From contig NZ_JARDUB010000006.1 in assembly GCF_029360665.1 (NCBI RefSeq), forward strand, positions 248,001 through 312,000: a stretch of DNA of 64,000 nucleotides. Direction: 5' to 3'. Positions 9,264 to 18,001 of this stretch are shown here, piece by piece. The first letter of the stretch is position 1. Each line of letters starts with the position of its first letter. Source of the stretch: Eudoraea chungangensis. Its GTDB lineage: Bacteria; Bacteroidota; Bacteroidia; Flavobacteriales; Flavobacteriaceae. A model generated the notes under the pieces. That model did not search any database. It was not told where the DNA came from and saw nothing but the letters and a program-made list of their open reading frames with translations. The position numbers were made by a program, and so were the translations under genes.

Positions 9264-10148
9264 TTAATCAAATAGATCAGAAGAAAGATAACGATCTCCT
9301 CTATCACAGATAATAGAGACAATAGTTCCTGATTTTAATGTTGAAGCTAGCTGTAAGGCTGCAAAAGTGGCACCCCCACTGCTCATACCAGCAAAAATAC
9401 CTTCTTCTTTTGCCAATCTACGGGCTGTTTCCCTAGCCTGGGATTCGCTTACCTCAAAAATCTGATCAACTTTTTGTTTGTTATAAATTTTTGGTAAATA
9501 TGCCTCTGGCCATTTTCGTATTCCCGGTATTCTTGAATTATCTGTAGGTTGAACGCCGACAATAGATATATTTTCATTTTTCTCTTTCAGATAGGTCGAA
9601 GTACCCATAATAGTACCTGTAGTACCCATGGAAGATACAAAATGTGTTATCTCATGATTAGTATCTTCCCACACTTCAGGACCAGTACTGCTATAATGTG
9701 CTTTCCAGTTATCCTCATTCGCAAACTGATTGATCATATAAAAGCCTTCTTCTTTCACTTTATTTTCGGCATAATCTCTTGCACCTTCAATCCCAATATC
9801 TGAAGAGGTAAGTGTAACTTTGGCTCCATAGGCTTTCATTGTCTGTACTCTTTCTTTAGTAGAGTTCTCAGGCATTACTAATTCTATTTGGAGACCGTAA
9901 AGTCTGGCTATCATGGCGAGTGCTATTCCGGTATTACCACTCGTAGCTTCTATTAGTTTGGTGTTTTTATCAAAATCTCCTCTTTCCAGACCCTTCTGAA
10001 TCATATTATGAGCAGCCCTGTCCTTAACGCTACCTCCAGGATTGTGTCCCTCCATTTTAAAATAGAGTTTTACATTGGAATTATTATTTAAAGATTTGGA
10101 AAGTACCAGAGGGGTTTTTCCAATTAAACTGATCATTGTATTAGACAT
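9264..10148 (-). CDS. cysM: Cysteine synthase (O-acetylserine sulfhydrylase), CysM type
   Basis: PLP-dependent fold II enzyme of 294 aa. The Schiff-base Lys is in NPGGSVKDRAA near residue 43, the substrate loop is EATSGNTGIALA, and the phosphate-binding glycine loop is SSMGTTGTIMG. The short length and the C-terminal GIFAGMSSGG segment fit the CysM/CysK family; the CysM label rests on overall impression. It condenses O-acetylserine with sulfide (or thiosulfate) to make cysteine. Its start overlaps the end of cysE by 8 bp, so the two consecutive enzymes are co-translated. Confidence 0.92.
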   Translation of the reverse strand: MSNTMISLIGKTPLVLSKSLNNNSNVKLYFKMEGHNPGGSVKDRAAHNMIQKGLERGDFDKNTKLIEATSGNTGIALAMIARLYGLQIELVMPENSTKERVQTMKAYGAKVTLTSSDIGIEGARDYAENKVKEEGFYMINQFANEDNWKAHYSSTGPEVWEDTNHEITHFVSSMGTTGTIMGTSTYLKEKNENISIVGVQPTDNSRIPGIRKWPEAYLPKIYNKQKVDQIFEVSESQARETARRLAKEEGIFAGMSSGGATFAALQLASTLKSGTIVSIICDRGDRYLSSDLFD

Positions 10149-10932
10149 TTGGCATGGTTTTGATTTTTATATCCGGTTTGTGGAATACAGTAGAGTTTGA
10201 AGGCACTGAAGAAGTAATCCAAGCATTTCCACCTATGACAGAATTCTCACCAACCACGGTATTACCTCCTAATATAGTGGCATTAGCATAGATGGTAACA
10301 TTATTCTCTATGGTAGGATGTCTTTTCGTCTTCTGCAACTTTTTCTCTACGTACAAAGCCCCTAAGGTAACTCCCTGGTATATTTTTACATTGTCTTTAA
10401 TAATTGCAGTCTCTCCAATAACTACCCCTGTGGCATGATCAATAAAGAAAGACTTGCCAATATCTGCTCCCGGGTTGATATCTACACCGGTTTGTCTATG
10501 GGCGTATTCCGTCATTAATCGAGGAACCAATGGAAAACCTTTCTTATATAATTCATGAGCAAGTCTGTATATAGCAATGGCATAAAAGCCAGGGTACGCC
10601 ATATAAACTTCTTCTAGGGATAATGAGGCAGGATCACAATTTGCAATGGTAGTTGCGTCTAGGTTTAGCTTCTGTAAAACCTCGGGTAATTTCTCCAAGT
10701 AGCTGTCCCATATTTTGGCACAAGGTTTTTCTACGTCCCAACAAGCCAATTGCACCAAACGATCGAACTTTTTTTCTAATAGGTCAATGTTAGATTCCAC
10801 TGGCGTCTCAATATCAAAAAGCGTGAGAAACAATAAATCCGTAAACGCTTCAGCCTCCCGTTTTAAACTATAGCGCAAATTAGGCTGTTTTTTATGTTCC
10901 TTAATTTTCTGAACTATACTTGATCTACTCAT
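10141..10932 (-). CDS. cysE: Serine O-acetyltransferase
   Basis: 263 aa. The N-terminal half is helical; from about residue 165 the protein follows a left-handed hexapeptide-repeat pattern: GVDINPGADIGKSFFIDHATGVVIGETAIIKDNVKIYQGVTLGA, with the catalytic His in FIDHATG. This is the serine acetyltransferase signature. It makes O-acetylserine from serine and acetyl-CoA for CysM, encoded just downstream. The C-terminus is not the classic Ile-ending tail that binds cysteine synthase, so complex formation is uncertain. The AT-rich 56 bp to the divergent DUF2461 gene must hold both promoters. Confidence 0.93.
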   Translation of the reverse strand: MSRSSIVQKIKEHKKQPNLRYSLKREAEAFTDLLFLTLFDIETPVESNIDLLEKKFDRLVQLACWDVEKPCAKIWDSYLEKLPEVLQKLNLDATTIANCDPASLSLEEVYMAYPGFYAIAIYRLAHELYKKGFPLVPRLMTEYAHRQTGVDINPGADIGKSFFIDHATGVVIGETAIIKDNVKIYQGVTLGALYVEKKLQKTKRHPTIENNVTIYANATILGGNTVVGENSVIGGNAWITSSVPSNSTVFHKPDIKIKTMPNV

Positions 10933-11027
10933 ATATTTATTGGTTATAGACCAAATTTAACCAATAAATAAAAAGTGACTTCTTCAAAATGGTTAACTTT
11001 AGCATAAAATTAATACTACCAATTAAT

Positions 11028-11708
11028 ATGGGAAATACGGCAGTCTCTAAGGAAGCATTTGGCTTTTTAAAGAAATTAAAAGAAAATAATAACAGGGAAT
11101 GGTTTGCTGAAAATAAGCCGCACTTTAAGGAAATAGAAACAGAGGTAAAAGACTTTTATAACCATCTTTTAGAGAAAATGAAAGAACATGATGATATAGA
11201 AAAATTGAAAATGTTTCGGATTTATAGGGATGTACGCTTCTCCAAAGACAAATCTCCTTATAAACCGCATTTTGCCGGTTCCATGTCTAGGAATGGAGCT
11301 CAGCTAAGAGGTGGATATTACCTACAACTAAAACCTGGGGAAACCTTTATTGCAGCAGGTTTCTGGGAACCTAACAAGGAAGATCTTTATAGAATAAGAA
11401 AAGAATTAGAATTAGATAGTACTAGTTTTAAATCTGTTGTAGAGAATTCTCACTTTAAAAAAGTATGGGGTGGGTTAGAAGGGGATGAAGTGAAGACGGC
11501 TCCAAAAGGCTTTTCTAAATCAGATGCCAATATAGATTTAATCAGAAAAAAAGCATTTATTTTTATCAGACGTTTTACGGATAAAGAAGTACTTGCTTCA
11601 AATTTTGCTGATGAAGTGAATTTCTCTTTTAAAGAAATAAGGCCATTTTTCGATCTGATGAGTGATATTCTAACAACGAATTTAAATGGCGAATCCTTAT
11701 TAAACTAA
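11028..11708 (+). CDS. DUF2461 family protein
   Basis: 226 aa from the ATG at 11028 (MGNTAVSKEAFGFLKKL). An in-frame ATG 39 bp upstream would add thirteen residues that do not look like family sequence. The motif set is that of DUF2461 (TIGR02453): NREWFAENKPHF, FRIYRDVRFSKDKSPYKPHFAGSM, GGYYLQLKPGETFIAAGFWEP. Function is unknown; the conserved Arg/Asp/Lys cluster could suggest an enzyme or nucleic-acid binder. The stop overlaps the stop of the opposite-strand gene by 9 bp. Confidence 0.88.
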   Translation: MGNTAVSKEAFGFLKKLKENNNREWFAENKPHFKEIETEVKDFYNHLLEKMKEHDDIEKLKMFRIYRDVRFSKDKSPYKPHFAGSMSRNGAQLRGGYYLQLKPGETFIAAGFWEPNKEDLYRIRKELELDSTSFKSVVENSHFKKVWGGLEGDEVKTAPKGFSKSDANIDLIRKKAFIFIRRFTDKEVLASNFADEVNFSFKEIRPFFDLMSDILTTNLNGESLLN

Positions 11709-12107
11709 GGCGGCTACTTCAAAGGCCTGCACCTGGTCTTTAAGTCGTTCTATGACCATATTCATCATTCTTTTATTTAGAGAGGATGAATTTTTGATGT
11801 ATTCTATATACTCTTCAACTGAAAACTGACCTATAATTATACCTTTGAGGGAATTTCGAAACTTTATGTCTTTTTGGATAGAATTTTCGATGTAGTTAAG
11901 TCTGCCTTCAACACTGAGCTCATAAAATGCCTTCTTGTGTTTCGTTATGTAGTTCTTAAAAACTTCAATCAGCAATACGTTTTGTAATTTCAGAATTGGT
12001 CTTAATGTTTCATTTTGGAATCTTTCGTCCGAAGACATGTTGGGTAATATTTTCGCATTTGCCAAATTGGGTCGTATTCTCAATAATTGTGAGCTGCGTT
12101 CGTCCAT
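11700..12107 (-). CDS. Conserved hypothetical flavobacterial protein
   Basis: 135 aa, soluble, helical, charged, with no signal peptide or membrane helix. It begins MDERSSQLLRIRPNLANAKI and ends in a helix QVQAFEVAALV. Relatives have sometimes been named glyoxalase in databases, as far as I recall, but none of the His/Glu metal ligands of glyoxalase I can be identified here, so I do not adopt the name. Coding is supported by length, codon use like its neighbours, and a clean start after an AT-rich spacer. Confidence 0.7.
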   Translation of the reverse strand: MDERSSQLLRIRPNLANAKILPNMSSDERFQNETLRPILKLQNVLLIEVFKNYITKHKKAFYELSVEGRLNYIENSIQKDIKFRNSLKGIIIGQFSVEEYIEYIKNSSSLNKRMMNMVIERLKDQVQAFEVAALV

Positions 12108-12306
12108 TGCCTTAGTTTTTATAAAATTAGAGAATAAGATTTCTTTTCTTAAAACATCGAAGATTACTTGTTAACGGGTTTATAAACATCCGAAGGAAGT
12201 CTATTATTTAAATATCACATTGCGGATGAACTTGAGTACGGTATTGTTAAGAATACCAATAACGATTTGTACTTTTATTACGTGCATATAAAAATTAGCT
12301 GTTAGA
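12108..12306. other. Divergent promoter region, no firm gene
   Basis: 199-bp AT-rich spacer between two divergent genes, so it should hold both promoters. A 21-codon hydrophobic frame at 12226-12291 (+) was seen but has no paralog or other support. No strong hairpin. Confidence 0.4.
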
Positions 12307-13182
12307 ATGAAATTTGGCAAAGTGGAACATCCGGAATTGATAGATTACGCCTTACCTGAAGACCGTTTCAATTCGACGCAACTCTTTAGAAATAAAGGAA
12401 AAGAACAAACCATTGAATTATATGTTGGAACCGCCAAATGGGGAAAAAAAGACTTGAAGAATTTCTATCCTAAAGGAATCAAGGAAGAACTTCCATTTTA
12501 TGCAAAACAGTTTAATTGTATTGAATTGAATGCTACCTTCTATAGAATCTTCCCTAGAGAGCAGTATATTAAGTGGAAAACAATGGTTCCCACAGATTTT
12601 AGATTTTTTCCAAAGATGGTTCAAAATGTTAGTCACCTTAGACGTCTAAACGAAATGGCCTATCCTGCTTTAGAACGATATCTAGATGCAACCGCCAATT
12701 TCGAAAATAATCTAGGTACTATTTTTCTTCAAATGCACCCTAATTTTGGTCCAAAAAATTGGGACAGGGTGGTTCATTTTGTAGAAAATTGGCCTAAAGA
12801 ATTTGCATTAGCCTTGGAATTTAGACATGAGGACTGGTTCCGGGATGAATTTCTTTCACAGGAGCTTTACCACTTATTAGAGACCAATAACATTTCCAAT
12901 ATATTGGTTGATACCGCGGGAAGAAGAGACTTACTGCATATGCGTCTCACAAACAATGAGGCCTTTATACGTTTTGTCGCTACGAATCAGGAAGTGGATT
13001 ACGAAAGGATAAACACTTGGGTTAACAAACTAGAACAATGGCAAAAAAGTGGATTACGCAAAATAGACTTTTTTATTCATCAGACCATGCAAAGTGATTC
13101 TTCCTTATTGGCCACTTTTCTTATCGAAAACTTAAATAAACGCCTAAATTCGAGACTAGTCATCCCTAAGTCCATAAAATAA
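12307..13182 (+). CDS. DUF72 (YecE-like) TIM-barrel protein
   Basis: 291 aa. Family motifs are visible in order: LYVGTAKWGKKDLKNFYPKG, FNCIELNATFYRIF, FRFFPKMVQNVSHLRRL, LGTIFLQMHPNFGP, and ALEFRHEDWF. The typical family opening is G-x-S/T-x-W. DUF72 proteins form a TIM barrel with a conserved acidic and aromatic pocket; no reaction is established. A slightly long N-terminal tail of about 36 residues precedes the barrel. Transcribed alone; converges with psd (6 bp between stops). Confidence 0.9.
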   Translation: MKFGKVEHPELIDYALPEDRFNSTQLFRNKGKEQTIELYVGTAKWGKKDLKNFYPKGIKEELPFYAKQFNCIELNATFYRIFPREQYIKWKTMVPTDFRFFPKMVQNVSHLRRLNEMAYPALERYLDATANFENNLGTIFLQMHPNFGPKNWDRVVHFVENWPKEFALALEFRHEDWFRDEFLSQELYHLLETNNISNILVDTAGRRDLLHMRLTNNEAFIRFVATNQEVDYERINTWVNKLEQWQKSGLRKIDFFIHQTMQSDSSLLATFLIENLNKRLNSRLVIPKSIK

Positions 13183-13188
13183 ATAACC

Positions 13189-14046
13189 TTAATAGACAGA
13201 TCCTACTTCTACAAAAGAGTTAAGCCTGTGATACTTAGGACCAATAGGAGCTGCAATACAGCAGGTAGATCCTAAATAAAAAATACTAATTTCTGCTAGC
13301 TTATCTACTTTCTGTCCCAGTCTTATTCCTTTAGGAAGTTTTATAGTACCCACAGCCGGACCGCCTACAATAGAAAGAAACCATGTACGCCCATCTTTAT
13401 CAATAATATCTATGTTGTAACGCTCGTTTCTAAAAGCTGGCAAAGAGGGGTTTTGCTTATAAATCCAAGGCCTGAGTATCACCAAATCGCCTGGAATATG
13501 CTGAATACGACTTATGGTGCCTTCTACAGGGGAGTGTATTCTATGATAATTCTTGTTATGCAGAAAAATATTTGTAAAGACATAGTCTTGTGGTATCTGT
13601 TCTTTGGTGCGCCCAAAAATGGTCCAAATATTCCTTTTATCCCCTTTAACGGAAGAAACTTTCTGCTCACTAATCCGGCTAATATCGCAGAGTAAGCCCT
13701 CACATGGCCAGACCCAATCGCTGGCATTTTTTGGAATTTCTTTAAATCTTCTTATAAAAAAGTCCTGAAAACTCTCGAACTTACTTTTTCCTTCTGGCGG
13801 TTGAAACTTGGACAAGTAATTCGAATCTTTATAATAAAACCTCACATAAGGTTTAATTATACTTTTGGTAAATGATTTATTGTAAATAGAAGCGTAATAT
13901 GCAGAAATTCCACGTTGAATATTACCGGGAACATTTCCCCAAAGGTCAATGGCAATAAACTTATATAGCTTGGCTCTCCATCTTGGAACTTGGAATACTT
14001 TGAAATACGGATCAGAGTATTCTAAAATATCTTTAACAGCCTCCAT
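13189..14046 (-). CDS. psd: Phosphatidylserine decarboxylase family protein
   Basis: 285 aa. The self-cleavage site that makes the pyruvoyl cofactor is visible as FYLGSTCCIAAPIG (LGST, Ser near residue 260), leaving a short alpha chain of about 26 residues. The conserved His motif of the beta chain is HNKNYHRIHSPVEGTI. The family converts phosphatidylserine to phosphatidylethanolamine at the inner membrane. No strong membrane helix is seen, so it is probably peripheral. A possible small exported protein is encoded 3 bp upstream in the same direction. Confidence 0.87.
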   Translation of the reverse strand: MEAVKDILEYSDPYFKVFQVPRWRAKLYKFIAIDLWGNVPGNIQRGISAYYASIYNKSFTKSIIKPYVRFYYKDSNYLSKFQPPEGKSKFESFQDFFIRRFKEIPKNASDWVWPCEGLLCDISRISEQKVSSVKGDKRNIWTIFGRTKEQIPQDYVFTNIFLHNKNYHRIHSPVEGTISRIQHIPGDLVILRPWIYKQNPSLPAFRNERYNIDIIDKDGRTWFLSIVGGPAVGTIKLPKGIRLGQKVDKLAEISIFYLGSTCCIAAPIGPKYHRLNSFVEVGSVY

Positions 14047-14049
14047 AGA

Positions 14050-14232
14050 CTAGCTGTAGTTATACCAATTAGACTTTGATGGAACTGCAGAGGGGCATTT
14101 CCACTCTAATTTGATCTCTAGAGTTTCAACCGGAATTGCCGCTTGTTTTTCTTTGTCTGACGAAATGTCTTCAATGTAGTTTGTGGATAATAGCATGATA
14201 AAGGCTATTACATATTTACTGATCGTTTGCAT
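14050..14232 (-). CDS. Possible small exported protein upstream of psd
   Basis: 60 codons beginning MQTISKYVIAFIMLLSTNYI, a short positively charged then hydrophobic start resembling a signal peptide, followed by a charged segment and a WKCPSAVPSKSNW tail. It ends 3 bp before the psd start on the same strand, the spacing of an operon partner. No homolog is recognised and no start signal is obvious. It could instead be the psd leader region open by chance. Confidence 0.4.
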   Translation of the reverse strand: MQTISKYVIAFIMLLSTNYIEDISSDKEKQAAIPVETLEIKLEWKCPSAVPSKSNWYNYS

Positions 14233-14402
14233 GATGAAATTGGTTTAATTTTACTAAAGCTATTCAATTTCATCTGGGTGCTTAAAATAATTAAGAAAAC
14301 ATTATTGATACCTTAACAAATTTTATCAATTGCCCATGGCTAAGTGTTAATACCATTATAAAACTTTGGAAGTTTTCTTAAAAAAAGTAGTCTATCAGCC
14401 AT

Positions 14403-15689
14403 TTATTCCGGAACAGTTCTGGCATATTCTTGTACCGCATCCAAAACTCGAAGTAGGTTTTCTCCCCACAATTTCGCTATGTCCACTTCAGAATATCCTC
14501 TTTTCACTAATTCTAAGGTTATATTAAAGGTTTCGGAAGCATCATTCCAACCTGAAATACCACCACCACCATCAAAATCTGAGCTAATACCTACATGGTC
14601 GATACCAATTAGTTGAACCATATAGTCTATATGATCTACAAAATCAGCAACATTTACAGCGGAAGGAGTATCTGACTTTTGGTCCCAAATAGCATGTGCC
14701 ACCTTTGCAATCGCCTTGCGGTTTTTAGAAAAATTCTGTTTTTCAGATACACTCAGATTCTTATATTCAGAGCGATCATACCAGCTTAGGCCCAAAGAAT
14801 CACCAACAGCCTTATATATTTCTTTATAAAAGAGATCCCGCTTTTCTTTCTTCTCCCTGTTTACGTATGTATCCAAAGCGACAGTTTGCACCACCCCACC
14901 GTTCTCCTTAATTAATTGAAGCTGTTCATCGGTTAAATTTCTGCTATGATCACATAAGGATCTTGAGGAGGAATGTGATGCAATTATAGGGGCCTTTGAG
15001 AGCTCAATAATGTCCGTCATAGAACGATAAGAAACATGAGAAACATCTATCATTATACCCAGCCTATTCATCTCATTAACAGCATTTCTACCTAATTCAC
15101 TTAAACCATTATGTAACCACTCATTATTTGCTTCACCTGTGTGTGAATCACAAAATTGACTATGCCCGTTATGGGCAAGGGAAACATAGCGTGCTCCCAG
15201 CGCATAGTAGGTCTCAAAGGCAGAAATGTCTTCCCCCATGGGATACGCATTTTCTACACCAATCATCGCTACTCGTCTGCCGGACTTATGAATCTTCCTA
15301 ACCTCGTCGGAGGTTAGAGCCAAGCCAATTTGATCTGGAGCAAATTCTTCACATAACTTATGAATTGCTTCAAATTTAGCCATGGCGTTCGCCTTGGCAT
15401 TTTTATAACCCGAAGGGTTTAAAGAGTCTTGTCCGGTATATACAATAAACCACGCTACATCTAAGCCACCTTCTATCATTTTAGGCAGATTTACCTGCGT
15501 TTCAAGGTCTTGAGTATAATTTATACTGTCCGTAAAATTAGCCACGTTTATGTCGTCATGCGTATCAATTGTTATGACTCTTTCATGAATTGCTTTGGCT
15601 TTAGCTAACATATTTTCAGGGGATTTGGATTTAGTTCCATCACAAGAAAGAACGGCCAAAAGGCAAAAAACACCAATATATTGTCGCAT
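14403..15689 (-). CDS. Lipoprotein membrane dipeptidase (peptidase family M19)
   Basis: 428 aa with a lipoprotein signal ending in LLAVLSC (Cys near residue 16). The zinc-site motif is ITIDTHDDIN (H-x-D), followed by the bridging Glu in VAMIGVENAY, His residues in LAHNGHSQFCD and DVSHVSY, and SHSSSRSL and HVGISSDFDGGGG. This is the renal-dipeptidase/M19 pattern. It should hydrolyse dipeptides, possibly ones containing D-residues, in the periplasm. Divergent from the phosphorelay operon, sharing a 191-bp control region. A second, non-exported M19 relative is encoded at 59818-61266. Confidence 0.92.
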   Translation of the reverse strand: MRQYIGVFCLLAVLSCDGTKSKSPENMLAKAKAIHERVITIDTHDDINVANFTDSINYTQDLETQVNLPKMIEGGLDVAWFIVYTGQDSLNPSGYKNAKANAMAKFEAIHKLCEEFAPDQIGLALTSDEVRKIHKSGRRVAMIGVENAYPMGEDISAFETYYALGARYVSLAHNGHSQFCDSHTGEANNEWLHNGLSELGRNAVNEMNRLGIMIDVSHVSYRSMTDIIELSKAPIIASHSSSRSLCDHSRNLTDEQLQLIKENGGVVQTVALDTYVNREKKEKRDLFYKEIYKAVGDSLGLSWYDRSEYKNLSVSEKQNFSKNRKAIAKVAHAIWDQKSDTPSAVNVADFVDHIDYMVQLIGIDHVGISSDFDGGGGISGWNDASETFNITLELVKRGYSEVDIAKLWGENLLRVLDAVQEYARTVPE

Positions 15690-15775
15690 TTGTAAGAATT
15701 TATACCTACAAATAAAGCCATTTTACAACAGTATATCAACCCTAGGTAACATTTAATTGTATAAGGCGCATCATT

Positions 15776-15864
15776 GGCGGATTTTTAACTTAATTAATAA
15801 AAGACCGTCAGGGTTTTTAGGCCTTCATCGACAAAGTGAAGACCATTTCCCGACAAAAACCGCC
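15776..15864. promoter_or_regulatory. Long-range inverted repeat ahead of the phosphorelay operon
   Basis: GGCGGATTTTT at 15776-15786 is mirrored by AAAAACCGCC at 15855-15864, with one unpaired A. Between them lies a second small hairpin, CTTCA-TCGACAAAG-TGAAG, at about 15812-15830. The element ends 17 bp before the kinase start codon, in the control region shared with the dipeptidase gene. It may be a looped operator or a folded leader RNA; the sequence alone does not decide. Confidence 0.35.
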
Positions 15865-15880
15865 ATAATCTTACATACTT

Positions 15881-17626
15881 TTGAATTCAAAAAATCTACT
15901 TTCTCAATTATCACAACTAGAATCCTCCCTCAATAGTTTTTCTTTTGAAGAGCTTTCCGCAATTGAAGCACGGAATCTTAAGAAATCCTATGATGATTTT
16001 AAAAAACAACTAGAACTTAGGATATGGGGCGATAATGTACCTGGCGAATGGACAAAAGGTGAAATAGACGAGGAGGTAAGTACTTCCTTAAATCCAACCG
16101 AGAAGCTTATCGCAACGGTAAGTCATGAAATGAGAACACCCCTTACTGGAATTATGGGATTTTTAGAACTGCTAAAGGAAAGCGAACTAACAAAGAACCA
16201 ATTATTTCAAGTAAATGCTATTGCTTCCTCTTCAAAACAGTTGTTAAGGATATTAAACGAACTTCAGGACTATAGCAAACTAAGGGCGGGCATAAGTTCC
16301 TTTGAAACTAATGATTTTAATTTTTACGCACTTATTCAGGAAACCGTTCATTTGTGCAATTCCCTCATGATAGGCAAAGACCTAAAACTACAGGTAGATG
16401 TAGACAAAAGAATCCCTAAAAGATTGCATGGATCTTCATCGAAATTATCGCAAGTGCTACTGAATATTTTAGGAAATTCCATTAAATTTTCGAATCAGGG
16501 AATTATAAGGATCAGGGTAAGATTGATTGAAAATACCAAAGGTGTTTTAACGCTTAAGTTTGAGCTATCGGATACCGGGATAGGAATTGCGGAAAAAGAT
16601 TTAAAGAAAATTTTTAATTCCTTTCAACAAGTTCATGATAACGATGGCCTTGGCTATGGCGGAATTGGACTTGGATTGAGCGTGGTTAAACAAATCATTG
16701 AAAAACAAAATGGAAAAATCAGTGTTGAGAGTAAACTAGGTAAAGGAACCAAATTCATCTTTCAACTTTCCTTTAAAGAAGCTATTCAAAAATCTGAAAA
16801 TTTTGTAGAAGCTACTAATACAGTTCCCATAAGTAGTGCAAAAATATTAGCGTTCGAGGATAACCCCTTAAACAAAAAAATGCTCGAACAAAGACTTGTA
16901 AGTTGGGGCTGTGATGTCTATATGGCCGAAAACGCTCTCTTTGGACTAAATAAACTAAATACAGCTTCTTTCGACTTGGTATTATTAGACATAAATATGC
17001 CATTGCTTTCAGGTTTCGAGATTGCACACAAAATTAGATCTAGCAAAGACAATCAAATTAAGAATATCCCAATAATTCTAATCACGGCAGATTTGTCAGC
17101 AGATATTAGTAAAAGAATGAAGGCCTTAAAGATTAACGATTTAATACGAAAACCCTTTAGCCCGGAAGAACTTCATGTAAAATTATCAGGACAACTAAAA
17201 AACGGTTTAGCCTTTAGAGATTCCGTAATCATGGAAGGAAGGGTAAAGGATAATTCTAAACCAAATTCGATAGCACAAAATGTACAAGCAGTCCTTTATT
17301 CATGTGATGGGGATTTGGAGGTTCTTCAAGAAATTATGGAACACTACCAGCGTAATGCAATAGAATTCATTGGAAGATTAAGACTTTCAATTAAAAGCAA
17401 CGATTTTAAGGGAATTCTCCTTGCCACGCATAAAATCAAAGCGGGGCTATATATGCTTGCCTCAGAAAATCTAAGAAGTATTGTTGAGAATATGTCGGCT
17501 ATCGCAAAAACCACCGAAGACCTAAATAGGATGCAATTCTTATATGACCGTTTTGTTATGGAATATCCCATGGAGGAAAGAGCTCTAAACATGGCTATGG
17601 AAAATTTACGAAAAGAAGGAATTTAA
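15881..17626 (+). CDS. Soluble hybrid histidine kinase with REC and HPt domains
   Basis: 581 aa with no membrane helix or recognisable sensor domain; the first 70 residues are a charged helical region. HisKA carries the phospho-accepting His82 in ATVSHEMRTPLTG. The ATPase domain has the N box ILGNSIKFS, DTGIGI, and GIGLGLSVVK. A receiver domain follows, with phospho-Asp370 in LLDINMP and Lys in IRKPF. The C-terminal HPt domain has the probable phospho-His517 in ATHKIKAGL. The start is TTG: an in-frame stop lies at 15866 and no ATG occurs before HisKA. First gene of a six-gene operon; 3 bp before the response regulator gene. Confidence 0.92.
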   Translation: MNSKNLLSQLSQLESSLNSFSFEELSAIEARNLKKSYDDFKKQLELRIWGDNVPGEWTKGEIDEEVSTSLNPTEKLIATVSHEMRTPLTGIMGFLELLKESELTKNQLFQVNAIASSSKQLLRILNELQDYSKLRAGISSFETNDFNFYALIQETVHLCNSLMIGKDLKLQVDVDKRIPKRLHGSSSKLSQVLLNILGNSIKFSNQGIIRIRVRLIENTKGVLTLKFELSDTGIGIAEKDLKKIFNSFQQVHDNDGLGYGGIGLGLSVVKQIIEKQNGKISVESKLGKGTKFIFQLSFKEAIQKSENFVEATNTVPISSAKILAFEDNPLNKKMLEQRLVSWGCDVYMAENALFGLNKLNTASFDLVLLDINMPLLSGFEIAHKIRSSKDNQIKNIPIILITADLSADISKRMKALKINDLIRKPFSPEELHVKLSGQLKNGLAFRDSVIMEGRVKDNSKPNSIAQNVQAVLYSCDGDLEVLQEIMEHYQRNAIEFIGRLRLSIKSNDFKGILLATHKIKAGLYMLASENLRSIVENMSAIAKTTEDLNRMQFLYDRFVMEYPMEERALNMAMENLRKEGI

Positions 17627-17629
17627 CAA

Positions 17630-18001
17630 ATGATAAAACGATACTTATTACTAGCAGAGGATGATGAGCTTTTAGGGGCGCTCTTGAGTTACCGTTTAGA
17701 GAAAGCAGGATTCGTAGTGGAGCTAGCCCGGAATGGGAGAGAGGTAAAAGAGTATTTAGAACAAAATAAACCAGATGTAATAGTAAGCGATATTATGATG
17801 CCCTATTTCTCAGGTATTGAATTGATAGACTATGTGAGGCACCACTTAGGTTTACACACACCTATGATAATTATTTCCAGTGCCGGAAATGAGGATAATG
17901 TACTAAGTGCATTTGAACTTGGTGCAGACGATTTTATTCCTAAGCCTATTAGTCCGGCTGAGCTAATAGCAAGAATTGAAAGAGTTTTATGCAATGTATA
18001 A
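17630..18001 (+). CDS. Single-domain response regulator (REC only)
   Basis: 123 aa, receiver domain alone. The acidic pocket is LLAEDD (Asp11, Asp12), the phospho-acceptor is Asp54 in IVSDIMMP, the switch Ser is in IIISSAGNE, and the conserved Lys is in FIPKPISP. It has no DNA-binding or enzymatic output domain, so it must act by protein contact. It is the natural end point of the His82-Asp370-His517-Asp54 relay encoded with the kinase. Its stop directly touches the start of the HEAT-repeat gene (0 bp), which suggests that protein as its partner. Confidence 0.93.
   Translation: MIKRYLLLAEDDELLGALLSYRLEKAGFVVELARNGREVKEYLEQNKPDVIVSDIMMPYFSGIELIDYVRHHLGLHTPMIIISSAGNEDNVLSAFELGADDFIPKPISPAELIARIERVLCNV

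Noticed and set aside
12226-12291. 21-codon hydrophobic ORF between the 135-aa protein gene and the DUF72 gene
   Set aside because: Single copy, no paralog, no terminator or promoter dedicated to it; such ORFs are expected by chance in AT-rich spacers.
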